Assembly (NCBI RefSeq): GCF_014170375.1
Contig: NZ_LZZW01000011.1
Location: forward strand, 186,001 to 250,000
DNA: 64,000 nucleotides
Source: Variovorax sp. UMC13
GTDB lineage: Bacteria; Pseudomonadota; Gammaproteobacteria; Burkholderiales; Burkholderiaceae_C
Direction of reading: 5' to 3'
Part shown: positions 17,515 through 28,268 of the stretch, piece after piece
Layout of the letters: each line of letters opens with the position of its first letter
Numbering within the stretch: position 1 is the first letter of the stretch
The notes under the pieces: generated by a model
The model's database searches: none
The model's input: only the letters and a program-made list of their open reading frames with translations
What the model was told of the DNA's origin: nothing
Translations under genes and position numbers: made by a program

Positions 17515-18117
17515 CTACGGCCTGCCCAGCAGCGCGTCCTTGAGCTTCCAGTCGGCCGGGCTGGGCCCCAGCCAGATGCGCAGCAGCGCGTTGTAGAAGG
17601 CCGGCTCCTTGACCGGCTCGGGCTGCGGCACGCCGCGCACCGTGATCAGGGTGCCGGTGCCCGGTAGCCAGTCGATGGTGAAGGTGTCGCCAGTCCTGAG
17701 CTGTTTCTGGTCGGCGAACATCTGGCCCATGCGCAGCAGGCCGGGAATGAGGTTCACCATCTCGCTGCGCGGCGAGTTCTCCTCCACGCCCTTGGTGAAG
17801 AGCTTGCCCAGTTCGTTGGCGTCGATGTCACGCAGCATGGTGATGGCCACGCGCTTCGGGCCGGTGGCGGCCAGCACCTCTTCGGGGCTGGACACCTTCT
17901 GCCCCAGGTACAGGCCGGCCGTGTAGACCTTGAACACGGCCTTGTAGCGCACGCCCGCGCCGTTGAGCTGCAGCGGGCTGCCGGCCAGCGTCAGGCGGTC
18001 GTCGAGCTTGACGCCGGCCACGTCGACGGGCGCCGCCGCGCCCCCCGTGGCAGCGAGGCCCAGGCAGGCCGTCAGCGCGAGCCGGCGGCACAGGGGAGGG
18101 AGCGAAACACGGGACAT
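17515..18117 (-). CDS. Chalcone isomerase-like periplasmic protein
   Basis: 200 residues. The signal peptide (about 1-28, ALTACLGLAATGGAAA) is followed by a chalcone-isomerase-like domain: LQLNGAGVRYKAVFKVYTAGLYL and then KRVAITMLRDIDANEL, as in the bacterial CHI-like (Chalcone_3) family. These proteins bind fatty acids or similar ligands and are not known to isomerise chalcones. It is divergent from the trp operon, and its upstream 130 bases share space with the trp promoter. Confidence 0.85.
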   Translation of the reverse strand: MSRVSLPPLCRRLALTACLGLAATGGAAAPVDVAGVKLDDRLTLAGSPLQLNGAGVRYKAVFKVYTAGLYLGQKVSSPEEVLAATGPKRVAITMLRDIDANELGKLFTKGVEENSPRSEMVNLIPGLLRMGQMFADQKQLRTGDTFTIDWLPGTGTLITVRGVPQPEPVKEPAFYNALLRIWLGPSPADWKLKDALLGRP

Positions 18118-18233
18118 GAAGGCACCTCCGGGGTCTTTTTCGAACGGTCGTGCGAATCTATCGTTTCGTTTTCTGGCCGCGCTCCGGGGGAACCCTGAAG
18201 TCCCCGCTTGCACCCCCGGCCGTTTTCGTGGGC

Positions 18234-18358
18234 TAAACTCACGCCAACATGTTCGTTCATCACATCCATCAAACAGGTGAAGGCAGCCGGGGAGCCTGGC
18301 CCTGGCGTCGCCATCCATCGCTGACTGTTTGATGGCACGGCGCACGCCGTGCGCCCGC
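18234..18358 (+). promoter_or_regulatory. trp operon promoter -10 and attenuator-like leader RNA
   Basis: A -10 candidate TAAACT (18234-18239) would start RNA near 18246. The RNA then encodes a Trp-rich leader peptide. An 11-bp perfect stem pairs 18266-18276 (CCATCAAACAG) with 18325-18335, enclosing the Trp codons. Just after it, GCACGGC / GCCGTGC (18335-18341 with 18346-18352) forms a competing hairpin sharing one base with the first stem. The hairpin has no U-tract, so whether it terminates or masks ribosome access to trpE is open. Confidence 0.65.
18249..18332 (+). CDS. trpL: trp leader peptide with two Trp codons
   Basis: A 27-codon frame, ATG 18249 to TGA 18332, upstream of trpE. It ends its central part with Trp-Pro-Trp (TGG at 18297 and 18303), far above chance for Trp in so short a peptide. 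Ribosome stalling at these codons would open the 11-bp stem whose arms lie at 18266 and 18325. No Shine-Dalgarno site is visible, and the predicted RNA start is about 3 bases before ATG, so translation may be leaderless. This resembles the leaderless trpL of alpha-proteobacteria (knowledge). Confidence 0.65.
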   Translation: MFVHHIHQTGEGSRGAWPWRRHPSLTV

Positions 18359-18455
18359 GGTTCCGGATCGACACATACTCGACGACGCCGGACCACCTGT
18401 GAATGACCTTGCCGCCGGCCGAAGACGCGCCCGCAGGCAACTGGAGAACGAATCC

Positions 18456-19958
18456 GTGATCACCGAACTTGAATTCAAGAGCCTCAGCGCTCAGGGCTAC
18501 AACCGCATCCCGCTGATGGCCGAGGCCTTCGCCGACCTCGAGACGCCGCTGTCGCTGTACCTCAAGCTGGCCCATTCGGAGGGCGGCGGCAAGCACAGCT
18601 TCCTGCTCGAATCCGTGGTGGGCGGCGAGCGCTTCGGGCGCTACAGCTTCATCGGCCTGCCCGCCAAAACCTTGTTGCGCGCCACCGGCTTCGGCGCCGA
18701 GGCGAAGACCGAGGTCGTGACCCACGGCCAGGTGGTGGAAAGCGCCACGGGCAACCCGCTCGACTTCATCGCCGACTACCAGAAGCGCTTCAAGGTCGCG
18801 CTGCGGCCCGGCCTGCCGCGCTTCTGCGGCGGCCTCGCGGGCTACTTCGGCTACGACACCGTGCGCCACATCGAGCGCAAGCTGGAAAAGAGCTGCCCGC
18901 CCGACACGCTGGGCTGCCCCGACATCCTGCTGCTGCAGTGCGAGGAACTGGCGGTCATCGACAACCTGTCGGGCAAGCTGTACCTGATCGTCTATGCCGA
19001 CCCCAAGCAGCCCGAGGCCTATGCCAACGCCAAGCGCCGGCTGCGCGAACTCAAGGAAAAGCTCAAATACTCGGTGAGCGCGCCGGTGGTGAAGCCCACG
19101 CAGGCGCATCCGGCCGAGCGCAGCTTCGCCAAGGCCGACTACATCACGGCCGTGGAGCGCGCCAAGGAGATGATCGCTGCCGGCGACTTCATGCAGGTGC
19201 AGGTGGGCCAGCGCATCAGCAAGCGCTACACCGAGTCGCCGCTGTCGCTGTACCGCGCGCTGCGGTCGCTGAACCCGTCGCCCTACATGTACTACTACCA
19301 CCTGGGCGACTTCCACGTGGTGGGCGCCTCGCCCGAGATCCTGGTGCGCCAGGAGAACACGGACGACGGCGAGCAGAAGATCACCATCCGCCCGCTGGCC
19401 GGCACCCGTCCGCGCGGCGCCTCGCTCGAGCTCGACAAGGCGGCCGAGGTGGAACTGATCAACGACCCGAAGGAGCGCGCCGAGCACGTGATGCTGATCG
19501 ACCTGGCGCGCAACGACATCGGCCGCATCGCCAAGACCGGCACGGTGAAGGTGACCGAGGCTTTCGCGGTGGAGCGCTACAGCCATGTGATGCACATCGT
19601 GAGCAATGTCGAAGGCACGCTCAAGGACGGCATGACCGCCATCGACGTGCTCAAGGCCACCTTCCCGGCCGGCACGCTGACCGGCGCGCCCAAGGTGCAT
19701 GCGATGGAACTGATCGACCAGCTCGAGCCCACCAAGCGCGGCCTCTACGGTGGCGCCTGCGGCTACATCAGCTATGCGGGCGACATGGACGTGGCGATCG
19801 CGATCCGCACCGGCATCGTCAAGGACCAGGTGCTGCACGTGCAGGCCGCGGCCGGCGTGGTGGCGGACTCGGTGCCCGAGCTGGAATGGAAAGAAACAGA
19901 GGCCAAGGCGCGCGCACTCCTGCGGGCGGCCGAACTGGTCGAGGAAGGCCTGGAATGA
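18456..19958 (+). CDS. trpE: Anthranilate synthase component I
   Basis: 500 residues from GTG 18456 (GGAG nine bases upstream). An in-frame ATG at 18399 would add 19 unconserved residues. The N-terminal domain carries the tryptophan feedback site (LLES, about residue 36) and the C-terminal chorismate-binding domain has [22 protein letters not shown] and [20 protein letters not shown]. It makes anthranilate with TrpG. It is followed, with an ATGA overlap, by a GxxExxY gene rather than directly by trpG. Confidence 0.97.
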   Translation: MITELEFKSLSAQGYNRIPLMAEAFADLETPLSLYLKLAHSEGGGKHSFLLESVVGGERFGRYSFIGLPAKTLLRATGFGAEAKTEVVTHGQVVESATGNPLDFIADYQKRFKVALRPGLPRFCGGLAGYFGYDTVRHIERKLEKSCPPDTLGCPDILLLQCEELAVIDNLSGKLYLIVYADPKQPEAYANAKRRLRELKEKLKYSVSAPVVKPTQAHPAERSFAKADYITAVERAKEMIAAGDFMQVQVGQRISKRYTESPLSLYRALRSLNPSPYMYYYHLGDFHVVGASPEILVRQENTDDGEQKITIRPLAGTRPRGASLELDKAAEVELINDPKERAEHVMLIDLARNDIGRIAKTGTVKVTEAFAVERYSHVMHIVSNVEGTLKDGMTAIDVLKATFPAGTLTGAPKVHAMELIDQLEPTKRGLYGGACGYISYAGDMDVAIAIRTGIVKDQVLHVQAAAGVVADSVPELEWKETEAKARALLRAAELVEEGLE

Positions 19959-20347
19959 GCTCCGCACCCGATATTCAGAACGACTTCTCGCACGAGATCA
20001 TCGGCGCGGCCGTCGAAGTGCAGCGCGTGCTCGGCACCGGGCTCGACGAGGGCGCCTATGCGGCCGCGCTGGCCATCGAACTGGCCGAACGCGAGATCGG
20101 CTTCACGCGCGACGTGGCACTGTCGGCCAGCTACAAGGGCCGTTCGCTGGGCGAGGTGTACCGTGCGGGCTTCGTGATCGAGCAGTCGGTCATCGTCGAG
20201 CTCAAGGCGGTCGACGTGCTGACCGACCTGCATCGTTCGCAGGTGCTGGCCGCGCTGCGGCTGTCGGGCCTCAAGCTGGGCCTGCTGATCAACTTCAACG
20301 TCTTTCCCGTGGTGAAGGGCGTGCACCGGATTGTGAGCAAGCCATGA
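19955..20347 (+). CDS. GxxExxY family protein embedded in the trp operon
   Basis: 130 residues. The family motif is present as GLDEGAY (G29, E32, Y35). The later IVELKAV (E82, K84) and HRSQVLAAL (Q96), plus the closing GLLINFNV, fit the family and its proposed PD-(D/E)XK nuclease-like fold. At the position where relatives usually have Asp (in a pattern like YRxDLxV) this protein has YRAGFVI, with Gly72. It may therefore lack catalysis. ATGA overlaps link it to trpE and trpG, so it is obligately co-translated with tryptophan enzymes. No function in tryptophan metabolism is known for this family. Confidence 0.85.
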   Translation: MSSAPDIQNDFSHEIIGAAVEVQRVLGTGLDEGAYAAALAIELAEREIGFTRDVALSASYKGRSLGEVYRAGFVIEQSVIVELKAVDVLTDLHRSQVLAALRLSGLKLGLLINFNVFPVVKGVHRIVSKP

Positions 20348-20928
20348 AACTGCTGATGATCGACAACTACGATTCCTTCACCTACAACATCGTCCAGTAC
20401 TTCGGCGAGCTGGGGGCGGAGGTGGAGGTGGTGCGCAACGACGAGATCGACGTGGCGCAGATCGCCGGGCGTATCGCCGGCGGCGTGACGCGGCTGGTGA
20501 TCTCGCCCGGGCCGTGTTCACCGGCCGAAGCGGGTGTGTCGGTGGCGGCCATCCAGGCCTTCGCGGGCCAATTGCCGATCCTGGGCGTTTGCCTGGGTCA
20601 CCAGGCCATTGGCGCGGCCTTCGGCGGCCAGATCGTGCGCGCGCAGCAACTGATGCACGGCAAGACCAGCGAGATCACGACCACGCGCGAGGGCGTCTTC
20701 GCGGGGCTGCCGGAGCGCTTCACGGTCAACCGCTACCACTCGCTGTCGATCGAGCGCGCGAGCTGCCCGAAAGAATTGGCCGTCACCGCCTGGACCGACG
20801 ACGGCGAGATCATGGGCGTGCGACACACCGGCTTCGCGCACGAGGTGCGCATCGAAGGCGTGCAGTTCCACCCCGAATCGATTCTCACCGAGCACGGCCA
20901 CGCCATGCTCAAGAACTTCCTGGACTGA
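20344..20928 (+). CDS. trpG: Anthranilate synthase component II (glutamine amidotransferase)
   Basis: 194 residues, class I amidotransferase. It starts [15 protein letters not shown]. The catalytic Cys is in [11 protein letters not shown], and the His/Glu pair in [10 protein letters not shown]. It supplies ammonia to TrpE. Its ATG lies inside the stop of the GxxExxY gene. The ltaE gene follows after six bases, so the operon continues. Confidence 0.97.
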   Translation: MKLLMIDNYDSFTYNIVQYFGELGAEVEVVRNDEIDVAQIAGRIAGGVTRLVISPGPCSPAEAGVSVAAIQAFAGQLPILGVCLGHQAIGAAFGGQIVRAQQLMHGKTSEITTTREGVFAGLPERFTVNRYHSLSIERASCPKELAVTAWTDDGEIMGVRHTGFAHEVRIEGVQFHPESILTEHGHAMLKNFLD

Positions 20929-20934
20929 CCGACC

Positions 20935-21993
20935 ATGACCGACCGCACCTCCATCGTCGACCTGCGCAGCGACACCGTCACGCAGCCCACGCCCGCGATG
21001 CGGGAAGCCATGATGGCGGCCCCGCTGGGCGACGACGTCTTCGGCACCGACCCGACGGTCAATGCGCTGCAGGAAAAGATCGCCGCGCTGCTGGGCTTCG
21101 AGGCCGCGCTGTTCGTGCCCACGGGCACGCAAAGCAACCTGTGCGCGATCCTCTCGCACTGCGGCCGCGGCGACGAATACATCGTGGGCCAGCAGGCGCA
21201 CTGCTACCGCTGGGAAGGCGGTGGTGCGGCCGTGTTCGGCAGCGTGCAGCCCCAGCCGCTCGACCATGCGCCCGACGGCACCTTGCCGCTCGCGCAGATC
21301 GAGGCCGCCATCAAGCCCGACGACGCGCACTTCGCGCGCACCAAGCTGCTGGCGCTGGAGAACACCTTGGGCGGCAAGCTGCTGCCCTTCGACTACGTGC
21401 AGGCGGCGACGGATCTGGCCCAGCGCAAGGGGCTGCAGCGGCATCTGGACGGCGCGCGTCTCTTCAACGCGGCGACCGCGCAGGCGGCGCAGAACAAGCA
21501 CAGCGACATCCGCGCCGAAGCGCGCCGCATCGCGCAATGCTTCGACAGCGTGTCGGTGTGCTTCAGCAAGGGCCTGGGCGCGCCGGTCGGCTCGGCGCTG
21601 CTGGGTTCGCGCGAGTTCATCGCGCGCGCGCACCGCATCCGCAAGATGGCGGGCGGCGGCATGCGCCAGGCCGGCCTGCTGGCGGCCGCGGCCTCGCATG
21701 CGCTCGACCACCACGTCGACCGCCTGGCCGACGACCATGCGCTGGCGCAGCGGCTCGCACAGGGCCTTGAAGGCATCGAGGGCCTGGCGGTCGAGGCGCC
21801 GCAGACCAACATCGTGTTCGTCGACCTCAGGGGTGCGGCGCAGGCGCGTTCCTCGGAACTGCTCGCGAGCCTCAACCGCCAGGGCATCCTCGCGACCGGC
21901 CTCTACCGGCTGCGCTTCGTGACGCACCTCGATGTCGATGCGGCCGGGGTGGACCGCGCGGTCCACGCGATCCGCGGATTCCTCAACGCCTGA
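20935..21993 (+). CDS. ltaE: Low-specificity L-threonine aldolase
   Basis: 352 residues, PLP fold type I. It opens with VDLRSDTVTQPTPAMREAM and has FSKGLGAPVGSALLG carrying the Schiff-base Lys, and RKMAGGGMRQAG close after. It cleaves threonine or allo-threonine to glycine and acetaldehyde. Its place between trpG and trpD is unusual for the pathway. The gene is short-spaced to both neighbours (6 and 16 bases), so it should be transcribed with the trp genes. Confidence 0.93.
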   Translation: MTDRTSIVDLRSDTVTQPTPAMREAMMAAPLGDDVFGTDPTVNALQEKIAALLGFEAALFVPTGTQSNLCAILSHCGRGDEYIVGQQAHCYRWEGGGAAVFGSVQPQPLDHAPDGTLPLAQIEAAIKPDDAHFARTKLLALENTLGGKLLPFDYVQAATDLAQRKGLQRHLDGARLFNAATAQAAQNKHSDIRAEARRIAQCFDSVSVCFSKGLGAPVGSALLGSREFIARAHRIRKMAGGGMRQAGLLAAAASHALDHHVDRLADDHALAQRLAQGLEGIEGLAVEAPQTNIVFVDLRGAAQARSSELLASLNRQGILATGLYRLRFVTHLDVDAAGVDRAVHAIRGFLNA

Positions 21994-22009
21994 GCCCGGG
22001 GAGCGCGCG

Positions 22010-22669
22010 ATGCCCGATCTTCCCCATCTGCTGGCCTTCATCGCCGCCGGCTGGCTGCTGAACCTCACGCCCGGGCCCGACGTGCTCTACATCGTGTCGA
22101 ACTCGCTGCGCACCGGCGTGCGCGCGGGCATCGTGGCGGGGCTGGGCATCACGGCGGGCTGCTTCGTCCACATCATCGCGGCGGCGGTCGGCGTCGGCAC
22201 GCTGATGGCGACCTCGGCGGCGGCCTTCACGGTGCTCAAGGTCATCGGCGCGGCCTACCTGCTGTACCTGGGCGTGCGCATGGTGCTGTCGCGTCCCCAG
22301 CCACCCGCCGACCTGAAAGCCGTGGCGGCCGCGGGCGGGGAGCGCAGCCTCAAGGTGATCTTCCTCGGCGGCTTCTGGACCAACGTGCTCAACCCCAAGG
22401 TGGCGTTGTTCTTCCTGGCCTTCGTGCCGCAGTTCATCGCGCCCGGCACCGAGCATGCGGCGCTGTACTTCGTGCTGCTGGGCGTGCTGTTCAACCTCAA
22501 CGCCATTCCCGTCAACGTCGGCTGGGCGCTGGCCGCGGGCTGGATGGCGCGCCGCGGCGCGGTGCAGAAGGGCATGCACTGGCTCGACCGCGCCGCCGGC
22601 GTGCTGTTCATCGGCTTCGGCCTCAAGCTCGCGTTCACCGATGCACCCGCCGTGCCCGTCGGCCGCTGA
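22010..22669 (+). CDS. LysE/RhtB family amino acid exporter
   Basis: 219 residues and about six membrane helices. The N-terminal [19 protein letters not shown] is the LysE/RhtB signature, and [18 protein letters not shown] is the second conserved segment. GGGGAG precedes ATG 22010. Placed between ltaE and trpD, it could export threonine, homoserine or tryptophan-related amino acids. The substrate is inference only. Confidence 0.92.
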   Translation: MPDLPHLLAFIAAGWLLNLTPGPDVLYIVSNSLRTGVRAGIVAGLGITAGCFVHIIAAAVGVGTLMATSAAAFTVLKVIGAAYLLYLGVRMVLSRPQPPADLKAVAAAGGERSLKVIFLGGFWTNVLNPKVALFFLAFVPQFIAPGTEHAALYFVLLGVLFNLNAIPVNVGWALAAGWMARRGAVQKGMHWLDRAAGVLFIGFGLKLAFTDAPAVPVGR

Positions 22670-22693
22670 TTCCCTCTCGAGGAGACCTCTCTC

Positions 22694-23716
22694 ATGATCA
22701 CCCCCCAGGAAGCGCTGCAGCGCACCATCGAACACCGCGAAGTCTTCCACGACGAGATGCTGCACATCGTGCGCCTCATCATGAGCGGCGAGTGCTCGCC
22801 CGTGATGATGGCCGCTCTGATCACCGGCCTGCGCGTGAAGAAGGAAACCATCGGCGAGATCACCGCCGCCGCGCAGGTGATGCGCGAGGTCTCGACCAAG
22901 GTGCCGGTGGCCGACACCACGCACCTGGTCGACATCGTGGGCACGGGCGGCGACGGCTCGCACACCTTCAACATCTCGACCTGCTCGATGTTCGTCGCGG
23001 CCGCGGCCGGCGCCAAGGTGAGCAAGCACGGCGGGCGCAGCGTGAGCAGCAAGTCGGGCAGTGCCGACGTGCTGGAGGCGCTGGGCGTCAACATCAACCT
23101 CAAGCCCGAACAGATCGCGCAGTGCATCGCGGAGGTGGGCATCGGCTTCATGTTCGCGCCCAACCACCATCCGGCGATGAAGAACGTCGCGCCGGTGCGC
23201 AAGGAACTGGGCATCAAGACCATCTTCAACATCCTGGGCCCGCTGACCAATCCGGCCGGCGCGCCGAACATCCTGATGGGCGTGTTCCACGCCGACCTGG
23301 TGGGCATCCAGGTGCGCGCGCTGCAGCGCCTGGGCGCCGAACATGCACTGGTGGTCTACGGCCGCGACGGCATGGACGAGGTCTCGCTGGGCGCCGCCAC
23401 CATGGTGGGCGAACTCCGCAACGGCGAGATCCGCGAGTACGAGCTGCACCCCGAAGACTTCGGCTTCCAGATGGCGAGCAACCGCGCGCTGCGCGTGGAG
23501 ACGCCCGAGCAGTCGATGGCGATGCTGCGCGGCGTGCTCGACGACGAACCCGGCGCCGCGCGCGACATCGTGCTGCTCAACGCCGGAGCGGCGCTGTACG
23601 CGGCCAACGTGGTCGATTCGATCGAGGCCGGCGTGGAGAAGTCGCGCACGGCCATCACGAGCGGCGCCGCCAAGGCCAAGCTGGCCGAACTCGTCACGGC
23701 CACGCAGGCGGCCTGA
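22694..23716 (+). CDS. trpD: Anthranilate phosphoribosyltransferase
   Basis: 340 residues, full length. The glycine-rich PRPP/anthranilate loop [15 protein letters not shown] is intact, [21 protein letters not shown] follows, and [16 protein letters not shown] closes the site. It transfers phosphoribose to anthranilate. GAGGAGACC lies upstream of ATG 22694. trpC follows after 26 bases. Confidence 0.97.
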   Translation: MITPQEALQRTIEHREVFHDEMLHIVRLIMSGECSPVMMAALITGLRVKKETIGEITAAAQVMREVSTKVPVADTTHLVDIVGTGGDGSHTFNISTCSMFVAAAAGAKVSKHGGRSVSSKSGSADVLEALGVNINLKPEQIAQCIAEVGIGFMFAPNHHPAMKNVAPVRKELGIKTIFNILGPLTNPAGAPNILMGVFHADLVGIQVRALQRLGAEHALVVYGRDGMDEVSLGAATMVGELRNGEIREYELHPEDFGFQMASNRALRVETPEQSMAMLRGVLDDEPGAARDIVLLNAGAALYAANVVDSIEAGVEKSRTAITSGAAKAKLAELVTATQAA

Positions 23717-23742
23717 CGAAGAAGAACAGAGAGGAAGAAATC

Positions 23743-24543
23743 ATGTCCGACATCCTGAACAAGATCGTGGCCGTCAAGCACGAGGAGATCGCCGCCGCCA
23801 GGAAGCGCAGCCCGCTGGAGGCCGTGCGCTTCGATGCCGAGAGCCGCGTGCTCACGCGCGACTTCGTGGGCGCGCTGCGCCGCAAGATCGCCGCCGGCCA
23901 GGCCGCGGTGATCGCCGAGGTCAAGAAGGCCAGCCCCAGCAAGGGCGTGCTGCGCGCCGAGTTCATCCCGGCCGACATCGCGCAGAGCTATGCCGAGGGC
24001 GACGGCACCGTGAGCGCGGCCTGCCTGTCGGTGCTCACCGATCGCCAGTTCTTCCAGGGCAGCGTCGATTTCCTCAAGCAGGCGCGGGCTTCGTGCGACC
24101 TGCCGGTGCTGCGCAAGGACTTCATGGTCGACCCCTACCAGCTCTACGAATCGCGCGCGATGGGCGCCGATGCGGTGCTGCTGATCGCGGCCTGTCTCGA
24201 CGATGCGCAGATGCGCGACTTCGAGGCGATCGCGCTGGGCCTGGGCATGGCGGTGCTGGTCGAGGTGCACGACGCGGCCGAACTCGATCGCGCGCTCAAG
24301 CTCAAGACACCGCTGATCGGCATCAACAACCGCAACCTGCGCAACTTCGAGGTGTCGATCCAGACCACGCTCGAGTTGAAGGCGACGGTGCCGGCCGAGC
24401 GCATCCTGGTCACCGAATCGGGCATCACGACGCGCGACGACGTCGCGCAGCTGCGCGCCGCGGGCGTGCAGGCCTTCCTGGTCGGCGAAGCCTTCATGCG
24501 CGCCGACGAACCCGGCGAAGCCCTGGCGGCCTTGTTCCAATGA
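23743..24543 (+). CDS. trpC: Indole-3-glycerol phosphate synthase
   Basis: 266 residues, a single-domain TIM barrel not fused to TrpF. Motifs are [43 protein letters not shown] and [13 protein letters not shown]. The ATG at 23743 follows GAGAGGAAG. It overlaps ung by ATGA. trpF, trpB and trpA are not in the window, so the pathway is split, as is usual in this order. Confidence 0.97.
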   Translation: MSDILNKIVAVKHEEIAAARKRSPLEAVRFDAESRVLTRDFVGALRRKIAAGQAAVIAEVKKASPSKGVLRAEFIPADIAQSYAEGDGTVSAACLSVLTDRQFFQGSVDFLKQARASCDLPVLRKDFMVDPYQLYESRAMGADAVLLIAACLDDAQMRDFEAIALGLGMAVLVEVHDAAELDRALKLKTPLIGINNRNLRNFEVSIQTTLELKATVPAERILVTESGITTRDDVAQLRAAGVQAFLVGEAFMRADEPGEALAALFQ

Positions 24544-25259
24544 ACGGGCCGGATCAGCTGACCGGCAGCGATCCCGCCGACTGGCCCGTGGCGCCGGGTT
24601 GGCAGCCGCTGGTCGACGACTTCTTTGCCGGCGCGGCGGGCCAGAAGCTGCAGGGCTTCCTGCGCGAACGCCTCGATGCCGGCGCGGTGATCTTCCCGCC
24701 GCAGCCGCTGCGGGCGCTGGAGCTCACGCCGCCCGAGGACGTGCGGGTGGTGATCCTGGGCCAGGACCCGTACCACGGGCGTGGGCAGGCCGAAGGGCTG
24801 TCCTTCTCGGTGGCGCCGGGCGTGCCCCTGCCGCCCTCGCTGCGCAACATCTTCAAGGAACTGCAGCGCGACCTGGGCACGCCGCCCCCGCCCTTCCCGA
24901 ACCCGGGCGGCAGCCTGGTGAAGTGGGCGACCCACGGCGTGCTGCTGCTCAACACCTGCCTCACGGTCGAGGAGGCCCAGCCGGCCAGCCACGCAGGCCG
25001 GGGCTGGGAGGTGCTGACCGACGCCGTGATCCGCCATGTGGCGCAGGGCGATCGGCCTGTTGTTTTCATGCTCTGGGGTGCGCACGCGCAGAGTAAGCGG
25101 GCGTTGATCGACGTTGTGCGCCATAAGGTGCTGATGTCGAATCATCCCTCGCCGCTGTCGGCGCTGCGGCCACCCGTGCCCTTCATCGGCTGCGGACATT
25201 TTGGCCAAGCCCGTGCATGGCGTGAGGCGCAGGCGTCGGGAGAGGCCAAAACTGGTTGA
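24540..25259 (+). CDS. ung: Uracil-DNA glycosylase, family 1
   Basis: 239 residues. The water-activating loop is [19 protein letters not shown], and the Leu-intercalation loop is [23 protein letters not shown] and the uracil-binding LLLNTCLTV are also present. It removes uracil from DNA. It is fused to the trp operon by an ATGA overlap with trpC. The 3' part of the gene (around 25060-25260) has a little lower GC than the front. Confidence 0.97.
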   Translation: MNGPDQLTGSDPADWPVAPGWQPLVDDFFAGAAGQKLQGFLRERLDAGAVIFPPQPLRALELTPPEDVRVVILGQDPYHGRGQAEGLSFSVAPGVPLPPSLRNIFKELQRDLGTPPPPFPNPGGSLVKWATHGVLLLNTCLTVEEAQPASHAGRGWEVLTDAVIRHVAQGDRPVVFMLWGAHAQSKRALIDVVRHKVLMSNHPSPLSALRPPVPFIGCGHFGQARAWREAQASGEAKTG

Positions 25260-25338
25260 TAATCGATGGGTTCACACCTCGACGGAGGTTCCTGCTTCAA
25301 GTTGTCGCTAGGATTTCTGTGTAGTCACAAAATCGTGC

Positions 25339-25344
25339 TATATT
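25339..25344 (+). promoter_or_regulatory. -10 box for the tRNA-Tyr/Gly/Thr-tuf unit
   Basis: TATATT lies 12 bases before the tRNA-Tyr 5' end in a clearly AT-richer stretch. A matching -35 is weak (TCTGTG at 17-base spacing). It probably drives tRNA-Tyr, -Gly, -Thr and tuf together. Confidence 0.5.
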
Positions 25345-25356
25345 TCGAGGTTCGCC

Positions 25357-25442
25357 GGAGAGGTGGCCGAGTGGTTAATGGCAGCAGACTGTAAATCTGC
25401 CCTCTTACGAGTACGCTGGTTCGAATCCAGCCCTCTCCACCA
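25357..25442 (+). tRNA. tRNA-Tyr (GUA)
   Basis: 86 bases with encoded CCA. Acceptor stem GGAGAGG / CCTCTCC, anticodon GTA in ACTGTAAATC, a long variable arm as expected for a class II tRNA, and a T-loop TTCGAAT. First gene of the tRNA cluster upstream of tuf, the usual beta-proteobacterial arrangement. Confidence 0.97.
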
Positions 25443-25508
25443 GCGATGAATTTGGTTTCTGAGAGCGATTGGATCTAGCGCTTTGGGTGCCTTGCAGTGC
25501 CCCCGAAT

Positions 25509-25582
25509 GCGGGAGTAGTTCAATGGTAGAACCCCAGCCTTCCAAGCTGATGACGCGGGTTCGATTCCCGTCTCCCGCTCCA
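25509..25582 (+). tRNA. tRNA-Gly (UCC)
   Basis: 74 bases with encoded terminal CCA. Acceptor stem GCGGGAG / CTCCCGC, anticodon TCC in CTTCCAA, T-arm GGTTCGATTCC. All stems pair. Confidence 0.97.
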
Positions 25583-25624
25583 GAGGCCCGGTTTGTGGTT
25601 GGCATGCGTTTTGGTTAGATAAAA

Positions 25625-25699
<75 letters not shown>

Positions 25700-25772
25700 G
25701 TTTCAGGGGTTGCAACGAAGCCTTTGCACCCCATATGCACGCGTTGATATCGTTTTTTTTCGGAGTCGAAAA

Positions 25773-26964
<1,192 letters not shown>

Positions 26965-26970
26965 TTCCGG

Positions 26971-27046
26971 AGGGGTATAGCTCAATTGGCAGAGCGTCGG
27001 TCTCCAAAACCGAAGGTTGTAGGTTCGATTCCTACTGCCCCTGCCA
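26971..27046 (+). tRNA. tRNA-Trp (CCA)
   Basis: 76 bases with encoded CCA. Acceptor stem AGGGGTA / TGCCCCT, anticodon CCA in TCTCCAAAA, T-arm AGGTTCGATTCCT. It sits six bases after the corrected tuf stop. Confidence 0.96.
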
Positions 27047-27065
27047 CCTGAGGGTGGCCCCCAAG

Positions 27066-27086
27066 GCCCGTCGCAACCCGACGGGC
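27066..27086 (+). terminator. Hairpin between tRNA-Trp and secE
   Basis: The 8-bp stem GCCCGTCG / CGACGGGC has a 5-base loop and is followed by TTCGG. It may end the tuf-tRNA transcript or act as a processing site. No strong U-run is present. Confidence 0.5.
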
Positions 27087-27147
27087 TTCGGCGTCTCAAG
27101 AGGCGCATTGATTTGAAGGCCCTAAAGGCCGCAGGAACTTGCCGAAG

Positions 27148-27531
27148 ATGGCTACAACACAAATCGAGACCGTGAGCACCAGTGCCGACAAGGCGAAGCT
27201 GGCGGCTGCGGTCGTGCTCGCAGTGGGCGCCGTCGTGGCGTTCTACCTGCTGGCGCGCCAGGGTTCCCTGGTGCAGTGGGCGGTGCTGCTGGTGGGTCTG
27301 GCGGCGGCCGTGGGTGCGTTCGCAAGTTCCGAGAGCGGTCGCCAGCTGTGGGCCTTTGGCCGCGATGCCTGGCGCGAGGTCAAGAAGGTCGTCTGGCCGA
27401 CCCGCAAGGAAGCCATCCAGATGACGGCCTACGTGTTCGCATTCGTGGCGGTCATGTCGGTGTTCCTCTGGCTCACCGACAAGACGCTCGAGTGGGTGTT
27501 CTTCGACCTCATTCTGGGCTGGAGAAAATAA
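27148..27531 (+). CDS. secE: Preprotein translocase subunit SecE
   Basis: 127 residues with three membrane helices, like the E. coli-type long SecE. The conserved amphipathic segment [19 protein letters not shown] precedes the last helix. It clamps SecY in the inner membrane. ATG 27148 is chosen over a TTG at 27139. The stop overlaps the nusG ATG by one base (TAATG). Confidence 0.95.
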   Translation: MATTQIETVSTSADKAKLAAAVVLAVGAVVAFYLLARQGSLVQWAVLLVGLAAAVGAFASSESGRQLWAFGRDAWREVKKVVWPTRKEAIQMTAYVFAFVAVMSVFLWLTDKTLEWVFFDLILGWRK

Positions 27532-28124
27532 TGACCGACACCGTCGAAACCACGCCGGAAAGCACCCCGGTGCTCGCCGCCCCGACCAACCCGGATTTCC
27601 GCTGGTACGTGGTGCATGCCTATTCGGGCATGGAGAAGGCCGTGGAGCGCAACATCACGGAGCGCATCAACCGCGCCGGGATGCAGGACAAGTTCGGTCG
27701 CATCATGGTGCCGACCGAGGAAGTGGTCGAGATCAAGAACGGCCAGAAGCGCACCACCGAGCGTCGCTTCTTCCCGGGCTACGTGCTGGTCGAGATGATC
27801 ATGGACGACGAGAGCTGGCACCTGGTGAAGCACACCAACAAGGTGACCGGTTTCGTCGGCGGCGCGAAGAACCGTCCCGCACCGATTTCCCAGAAGGAAG
27901 TCGAGGACATCGTGAGCCAGATGCAGCAGGGCACCGAGAAGCCCCGCCACAAGGTCGAGTTCATGGCGGGCGAGTTCGTGCGCGTCAAGGAAGGCCCGTT
28001 CACCGACTTCAACGGCACCGTCGAGGAAGTCAATTACGAAAAGAGCAAGGTGCGTGTGTCGGTCATGATCTTCGGTCGTGCCACCCCCGTCGAGCTCGAA
28101 TTCAGCCAGGTCGAAAAGACCTGA
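27531..28124 (+). CDS. nusG: Transcription termination/antitermination factor NusG
   Basis: 197 residues. The NGN domain (about 22-130; [25 protein letters not shown]) binds RNA polymerase and the C-terminal KOW domain (about 145-197; [21 protein letters not shown]) contacts Rho or S10. Coupled to secE as in most bacteria. Confidence 0.97.
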   Translation: MTDTVETTPESTPVLAAPTNPDFRWYVVHAYSGMEKAVERNITERINRAGMQDKFGRIMVPTEEVVEIKNGQKRTTERRFFPGYVLVEMIMDDESWHLVKHTNKVTGFVGGAKNRPAPISQKEVEDIVSQMQQGTEKPRHKVEFMAGEFVRVKEGPFTDFNGTVEEVNYEKSKVRVSVMIFGRATPVELEFSQVEKT

Positions 28125-28134
28125 CCAGAGGATA

Positions 28135-28195
28135 ACGAGGCTCGAAACGAGCCTCGTCCTTGTGTGTTGATTGCCACTCCGGCTCGGCAATCAAC
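28135..28195 (+). promoter_or_regulatory. Two tandem hairpins between nusG and rplK
   Basis: First stem ACGAGGCTCG / CGAGCCTCGT (28135-28157) with an AAA loop and a T-rich tail CCTTGTGTG. Second stem GTTGATTGCC / GGCAATCAAC (28166-28195). The first may be a terminator of secE-nusG; the second, near the rplK leader, could take part in L1-dependent control. Confidence 0.6.
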
Positions 28196-28268
28196 CGTAT
28201 CGAAGAGCCGTTAACCCCGGGGAGCCACGGCCGCGTGCCGAGGCGATATCACCCGCAAGGAGCAAAGC

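Noticed and set aside
26965..27116. C-terminal extension of EF-Tu through tRNA-Trp as a real fusion domain
   Set aside because: Removing one G restores the exact family length; the tail is a translated tRNA and a hairpin.
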